Source: Calamus simplicifolius (lineage: Eukaryota; Streptophyta; Magnoliopsida; Arecales; Arecaceae). Taken from it: DNA of 64,000 bases. Below are positions 59,301 to 64,000 of this stretch, piece after piece (position 1 is the stretch's first letter; the number at the start of each line of letters is the position of its first letter). The position numbers and the translations under genes were made by a program. The stretch covers positions 287,751 to 351,750 of the forward strand of contig UESW01004074.1 of assembly GCA_900491605.1 (NCBI GenBank), written 5' to 3'. A model generated the notes under the pieces. The model was not told the DNA's origin. It worked only from the letters and a program-made list of their open reading frames with translations, and made no database searches.

Positions 59301-61058
59301 TTATATGCAACACGTGTGGATAATGCAAGACTCATAACAAGGCATAGGGGTGAGCATGAGTTAGGTTGGGTCAGTTCTAGGGCAGAACTTAAAACCAACC
59401 CAATCAAGATCAGTTTCAGGATTTTGGACTCAAAATCAACTTGATCTTATCTTAAAACCAACCCAAAACTGACCTGATCAAATCAATTCGATTCTGAGTC
59501 AGTTTCAGGATAGAATCAATTAAAAATTCTGTTTTTCTTTTTTGTTGGGCGCATATCTAATCTAATGGCTATATTTTTTTTCTTTTGATTGTGTTGATAA
59601 AAAAAATATACATAATTTTATTGACTAATTTAATACTTAAAGAACTTTTAATAGAGATGATAGACAACTAATGAATGATATCCTTGGTTTGATCCCTGGA
59701 AGCACTTGATTTTTTTTAAAACAAAATCTATTAAAAAAGGGGTAGTTGGTTCTTGGGTCAGAACCAACAACCAACTCAATGGGGGTTCGTTCCAGGATTC
59801 TAAACCCAAAACCAATCCTATTAACACTAAGAACCAAATTAACCCAACCCTATCGGATTGGATTGTTATCGATTCTTGGGTTATCCTAACCCATTGCTCA
59901 TCCCTATCAAGGCATGATTAAACCAGTTTATCAATAAAAAGAAAAATTGTGTGCTGCATGTTTATGAAGTCAGAAGAAGCTAAGAAAAATCAACAGTAAA
60001 TGACGAGCTAAAAGAAAGGCAAATTTTCACTATTTTAAGATCATGCATGCTCCCATTGGGTATGGATGATTAGCAAAAAAATAAAGTTGTACCTAAAGGT
60101 TTATTCAGGTAATAGCAATATAACATCAATGTAAGATATGCAACACTATTTAAAAATACCCTTTCCAAGATCATCAGGGTCAGCATGGACTACTACAGCC
60201 CTTCCAATTATCGAATTTGGTCCAGAGAGTGGAATCTGTGACAAAGGAAACAGTTGAGAATCTCTGAAAGCAATTAATGAAAAAAATAAAAAGAGCTGTA
60301 GAATTAAATAACCTGGTTGTCAGTAATGGTAAACTAACAGTACCTGAAACAATGAAAAGAAATCAGCACAACTATGTCAACAATAAATTATTCAATAGAT
60401 AGAAGGTAAGCTAGCAAGGCCAAGCAATGAGTCAAATAATAAAAATCTTGTTCATGCATGTGGCATGATTGTGGATGGTGTCAAATCATAATGTTGTGCA
60501 GAATGATAGCCAGAACTAAGTAAAAAGACAACCAGAGACAAAAACAATACCATCATCACCAACAGTCACATTTCCAAGATCACCAGCATGGCGGTTCTCA
60601 TCTTCTGGTGCCCCATGTTCTTTACCAGCAGGATTGAAATGTGGTCCTTAATTAAGTAAAATAAAATAAAATATATGCAATGATCAGCAAAATGATTATT
60701 TCTACAATGTACTTAAATTTCATCAGAAGTTGTTCCAAAATAAAGATAAGTACCAGTGGACATGCAGCCATTAGTAGTGTCACCAAGGGCATGAACATGG
60801 AAGCCATGAAGCCCAGCTTTGAGGCCAGAAAGGCTTCCAGTTACCGTAGTTGGACCTAAAACAGTATACAAAGTCACATCAGCATTAGTGACAAATGGGA
60901 TGATTATGATGTTTTTTTTATCCTTACATACTATTTGAGACAGTATCAGCATAGAGTAGCTTATTATTAGTACTAAATATACCATCTCCTTCTTGGGTGA
61001 AGTAAACAGTGCCTTTGACACCCTCACTGCCACCAAGTACAGCAACAGCCTTCACCAT
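56332..61058 (-). CDS. CSD1: Cytosolic Cu/Zn superoxide dismutase
   Basis: Seven coding exons on the minus strand: 61058-60983, 60855-60754, 60646-60551, 60343-60313, 60235-60160, 56578-56525 and 56354-56332. All introns are GT-AG. The enzyme turns superoxide into oxygen and hydrogen peroxide. The protein is 152 aa, the family's usual length, and begins MVKAVAVLGG with no transit peptide, so it is cytosolic. Metal-site motifs are complete: GFHVHALGD (two Cu His), HFNPAGKEHG (bridging and Zn His), RHAGDLGN (Zn His and Asp) and VVVHADPDDLGK (Cu His). The disulphide cysteines lie in NGCMSTG and GRVACG. The last exon encodes IIGLQA. Exon 5 is 31 nt where 32 are needed: one T is missing in the TTTACC stretch at about 60326-60328, breaking the frame. 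Exon 7 would read through to a short odd tail if intron 7 were kept. A miR398 site is built across the 5'UTR splice. Confidence 0.95.
56579..60159 (-). other. SOD intron 6 (coding), 3.6 kb
   Basis: A GT-AG intron splitting a Gly codon after DDLGK. It contains the hAT-like MITE at 59345-59906 and otherwise AT-rich non-coding DNA. Confidence 0.85.
59337..59914. mobile_element. hAT-like MITE with 8-bp TSD
   Basis: The element proper is 59345-59906 (562 bp). Its termini are TAGGGGTGAGCA and, inverted, TAGGGATGAGCA. The flanks ACAAGGCA and TCAAGGCA form an 8-bp target-site duplication with one change. TAGGG ends plus an 8-bp duplication are typical of hAT elements. The interior has repeated 'aaccaaccca' and 'gattc' words and no ORF. 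Confidence 0.85.
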
Positions 61059-61071
61059 TTTTTAATGTGAT
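61059..61071 (-). other. SOD 5'UTR, second part
   Basis: Thirteen bases, 'atcacattaaaaa', between the acceptor TGTGTAG and the ATG. Their first six bases complete the miR398 target. Confidence 0.85.
61066..61071 (-). promoter_or_regulatory. miR398 target, 3' 6 nt (downstream exon half)
   Basis: 'ATCACA', the first six bases after the 5'UTR intron. It supplies the seed-pairing end of the miR398 site. Confidence 0.85.
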
Positions 61072-62315
61072 CTACACATAAAAAAGTGCAAAAATGAAAG
61101 GATCTTCATTTATGACAAGACAACAAAAATGATAAGGGAGAAATTTTGATGAACAAAATGAGCAAAAAAATAAATAAAGATAAATATGCTTCCTATTTCC
61201 AAGAACCAAATCTACGGACATAGAGATTAATATGCGAACATAATGAACACCATATATGATGCCACAGTCTCCCAAGAAACAATATTGACCTTGCAGAAAA
61301 ACAATGTTGCAAGCTAATTCATTGTCCACATAATTTACCTCACCAGCTTCACATTGAAGAGTGAAGATGTGTTGGGAACCCTAACACTAGTGCGATTATC
61401 TCTTAAGTGCAAAATTTAAACTCTAACAGATACACAGCAAAGTTGATAACAAAAACACTTCACACTCAAGATGAAGAGACAAAGAACACCATTTTAACCT
61501 TAATCTGTTCACATAAGGTGTCAGGAAGATGTCTGGACTAAATACAGTATCAATGGCACACCAGAAGTCTAGAATAACTACGGCACAAAGTCGCACACAC
61601 CAAGTCTAAAATAAACACAGTACGGAGTGGCACGCAAGAAGTCTAGATTCAAGACAACAAGTAGCAGGATATATGAAGTTGGAAGCGGCATGCCAGAAGC
61701 CTAGACTGAATATTGTTATTATACAGTCACAATGCAGCTTAAGAACCAAAAGAAAAGGGGGAAAAAAAAAACTTTAACATTTTTGCGATGCAAAACTGCC
61801 ATCAAAACATGATGAACATGAATATTTGGTTGTTTATTAGAAAAAAAAGGGAGGAAATCCATCCATGAATCCCAAAAATCAAATAATCTTTTATAAACAG
61901 AGTCATTAAACTAGTTCACTATATCTTTGTCCATAGGATTTTGATAGTAGATAAATTACAAATTTAAATAAATTTATTTAGAAGAACACTAAATTTAACA
62001 AGAAGAAGAAAAAAAAATCCAGGGGCCAATGCCGAGATCCCATGTGCATGAGGTAAGAAGATAACCGCGCAGAGCACGATTCGTACTGGATCGGCAGCTA
62101 TAATCCGAACAAATCAAATCGGTGTCGATTACATCATCAACAAGCATCGGTGCCCAAACTAGATCCAAAATCATAGATAAAAGAAGCAGCACATCAAAAC
62201 GAAGAAATAATAATTATAAATCAAAATCCGACCCAACGAAAAGGATAACAACCGATCGTGGGATCAAAACCCTGATCGAGGGCTTCGCCCTATAACGCTA
62301 TATTGACGAGCTTAC
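61072..62315 (-). other. SOD 5'UTR intron (1.24 kb)
   Basis: Donor GAG|GTAAGC (62314-62315 region) and acceptor TATGTGTAG. A leader intron is usual in plant cytosolic SOD genes. No feature is seen inside. Confidence 0.8.
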
Positions 62316-62330
62316 CTCAGGCGACCCCTG
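62316..62330 (-). promoter_or_regulatory. miR398 target, 5' 15 nt (upstream exon half)
   Basis: 'CAGGGGTCGCCTGAG' is the last part of the 5'UTR exon. It pairs with the 3' two-thirds of miR398, with one mismatch and one G:U pair. The site becomes whole only after splicing to 61071-61066 (ATCACA), which pairs with the miRNA 5' end except at position 5. This is the same mismatch layout as the known Arabidopsis CSD1 site. Confidence 0.85.
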
Positions 62331-62400
62331 TGGAGGAAGAGCAAGAGTTTTCCCTCGTCCGTTTGATGCGAGATGCACGAGACCGATCACTCAACTCTGT
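62316..62400 (-). other. SOD 5'UTR exon 1
   Basis: Ends 'caggggtcgcctgag' before a strong GT donor. The upstream limit (transcription start) is not visible. It must lie close to, or inside, the foldback element that begins at about 62405. Confidence 0.7.
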
Positions 62401-62404
62401 ACAA

Positions 62405-63678
62405 GAAAAAGACTTTGTACACCGCCTCTAGCAGTTTCTATGTAGACTCTATTATTCTTTTTATTGACCTATGTACGTATAATATTTATTAAAAAAATAT
62501 TAAAATAATTTTACGATATTTTGAGAGAAAAATTTAGGATACCCTATTTAAAGCTTACGACACTGTACAGAAAGCAAAAAAACTTACGATACCCACTTAC
62601 GATATCCTAGTTTAAAGTTTACGACACCTTAGTTATAAAGTTAAACATATGTTCAAAAAACATAAAAACTTACGATACTCTAGTTTTAATATTACGACAC
62701 CCTAGTTTTAAACTTAAGTACATATTTCAAAAAAAACTGAATAGGTATTAATGCACGTCACATCAAAAATTAAGATACCCATAAAAAAAAAAGTAAAAAA
62801 AAAACCTTACAACACCATAGTTTAAACTTACGACACTCTAATTATAAAACTAAGATACCCGTTAAGTAAGCAAAAAATACTTACAACACCTTAGTTTTTA
62901 ATCTTACGACACCCTAGTTTTAATCTTACAACACCACTCGTCTGTACATATATTTCAAAAAAAGCTTGTATTAACGCACGTCACGTCAAAATTAAGACAC
63001 CCATTAAGAAAGCAAAAAGAACATTACAACATCCTAGTTTTAAACTTACGACACCGTAGTTATAAACTAAGACCCGTTAAGAAAGCAAAAAAATACTTAC
63101 GACACCCTAGTTTTAATCTCACAACACTCTAGTTTTAATCTTACGACACCCACTCATCTGTACACAAATTCTAAAAAAAAAGCTGGTCGTCACGTCAAAA
63201 TAAGACACCCATTAAGAAAGAAAGAAAAAAATCTTACGATACCCTATTTTTAAATTTACGACATCGTAGTTATGAAACTAAGACCAGTTAAGAAAGCAAA
63301 AAATACTCACGATACCCTAGTTTTAATCTTACGACACCCTAGTTTTAAACTTAAGACATCCGTTTGTACACAAATTTCAAAAAAAACTGAACGGCACATC
63401 AAACAGCTTTTTTTTTTTTTTTGAAATTTGTGTACAAATATCTTTTTTGAATGGGTGTCTTAACTTTAAAATTAAGGTAGATGTCATGAGTATTTTTTTT
63501 GCTTTCTTAACGGATGTCTTAGTTTTATAACTAGAGTGTCATAAATTTTTCCTTTGAAATGTCGTAAAGTTATCTTAACAGTTTTTTAATAAGTATTGTA
63601 TATATGTGGACCAATAAAAAAGAATAGTATAGTCCACATAAGACTACTACATTGGAGACGATATACAAAATCTTTCCC
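62405..63678. mobile_element. Foldback TIR element, copy B, with expanded left arm
   Basis: Same family as the element at 43974. The left end is GAAAAAGACTTTGTACACCG. The right end, inverted, is GGGAAAGATTTTGTATATCG. Similarity continues about 110 bp through 'TTTATTG(A/G)(C/T)C' and 'TATTAAAAAA'. The palindrome turns near 63380-63430 ('aaatttcaaaaaaaact' and 'ttttttttgaaatttgtgta'). The left arm is about 970 bp and holds several rounds of a unit of roughly 200-250 bp ('cttacgacaccctagtttta', 'gacacccattaagaaagcaa'); the right arm is only about 250 bp. No ORF or clear target-site duplication. Confidence 0.8.
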
Positions 63679-63683
63679 TCCGT

Positions 63684-63692
63684 ATATAAAGC
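63684..63692 (+). promoter_or_regulatory. TATA-box-like sequence
   Basis: 'TATATAAAG' in a GC-richer setting, just after element copy B. No plus-strand gene is visible before the window ends, so this is only a candidate. Confidence 0.25.
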
Positions 63693-63754
63693 GAGGATAT
63701 CTTCGACGGCCGTTCATGTATTGGCACGGGCTCCGACACGAAGGTTTCCCAAAA

Positions 63755-64000
63755 GGAAAACACTTTGTACACCGGCCCCGGTGCAGCAACGATGACGTGG
63801 GCTGCACCGCGTCTTCCTATTGGTCCACGTGGATCCGACGTGGATGACATGACAGGCGGCATGCTAGGGGTTTGACGTAACGTTCTGAACGTGACGGACA
63901 TTTATTGCTGTTCGCTTTTTTTTGAATTTTCCTGCGGACGAAAATGCCCTTTCGCTCCTTCATGGCGCCATTTTACGTTTTATGGCATCTGTGCAAGAAG
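63755..64000 (+). mobile_element. Third related terminus, running to window edge
   Basis: GGAAAACACTTTGTACACCG at 63755 matches the terminus of copy B. About 53 bases on, TATTGGTCCAC occurs at the same spacing as in the copy B right end. This copy is GC-rich where the others have T or A. Only one end lies in the window, so its length is unknown. Confidence 0.6.

Overview
This is plant nuclear DNA. Both the AT-rich intergenic sequence and the kilobase-long spliced introns are full of transposable elements (Ty1/copia, a plant-type LINE with RNase H, a tRNA-derived SINE, several MITEs). Gene style and repeat content suggest a large-intron monocot such as a palm; that placement is inference.

Three host genes are supported. 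(1) A type-B, membrane-anchored hexokinase or hexokinase-like gene on the + strand: 9 exons, 7558-21651, about 499 codons, with one base missing in exon 4. (2) A small nucleolar Nop25/RRP17 (NOL12) family gene on the - strand: 4 coding exons, 43838 down to 39306, 206 aa. (3) A cytosolic Cu/Zn superoxide dismutase gene on the - strand: a 5'UTR exon plus 7 coding exons, 61058 down to 56332, 152 aa if one missing base in the TTTACC stretch is allowed for. Splicing of its 5'UTR intron joins two half-sites into a near-perfect miR398 target.

Layout: 1-7.5 kb is intergenic, with a LINE tail, a SINE with target-site duplication (TSD), two TIR elements and microsatellites. 7.5-21.7 kb is the hexokinase gene, with MITEs in its long introns. 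22.0-22.5 kb is a short TRIM-like repeat pair. 22.9-38.8 kb is a minus-strand LINE split by a 10.6 kb SIRE-like copia element (27403-37984, TSD cataa). 39.3-43.8 kb is the NOL12-type gene. 44.0-44.9 kb is a foldback element against its 5' end. 45-47.7 kb is GC-rich repeat DNA, including a GAGGCCGA-type array. 48-50.4 kb is AT-rich, with a tandem duplication. 50.7-56.0 kb is a second, decayed copia element ending about 310 bp past the SOD stop codon. 56.3-62.4 kb is the SOD gene, with a hAT-like MITE in an intron. 62.4-63.7 kb is a second member of the foldback family, abutting the SOD 5' exon. A third related terminus starts at about 63755 and runs toward the window edge.

The three host genes do separate jobs (sugar phosphorylation or sensing, ribosome biogenesis, superoxide removal) and do not form a cluster. 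No new multi-gene system is evident. The most notable signals are the intron-split miR398 site, the foldback family sitting at two gene starts, the GAGTCGACTC motif arrays and extra 3' ORF of the SIRE-like element, and a recurring pattern of single-base homopolymer losses that suggests assembly error rather than true gene death.
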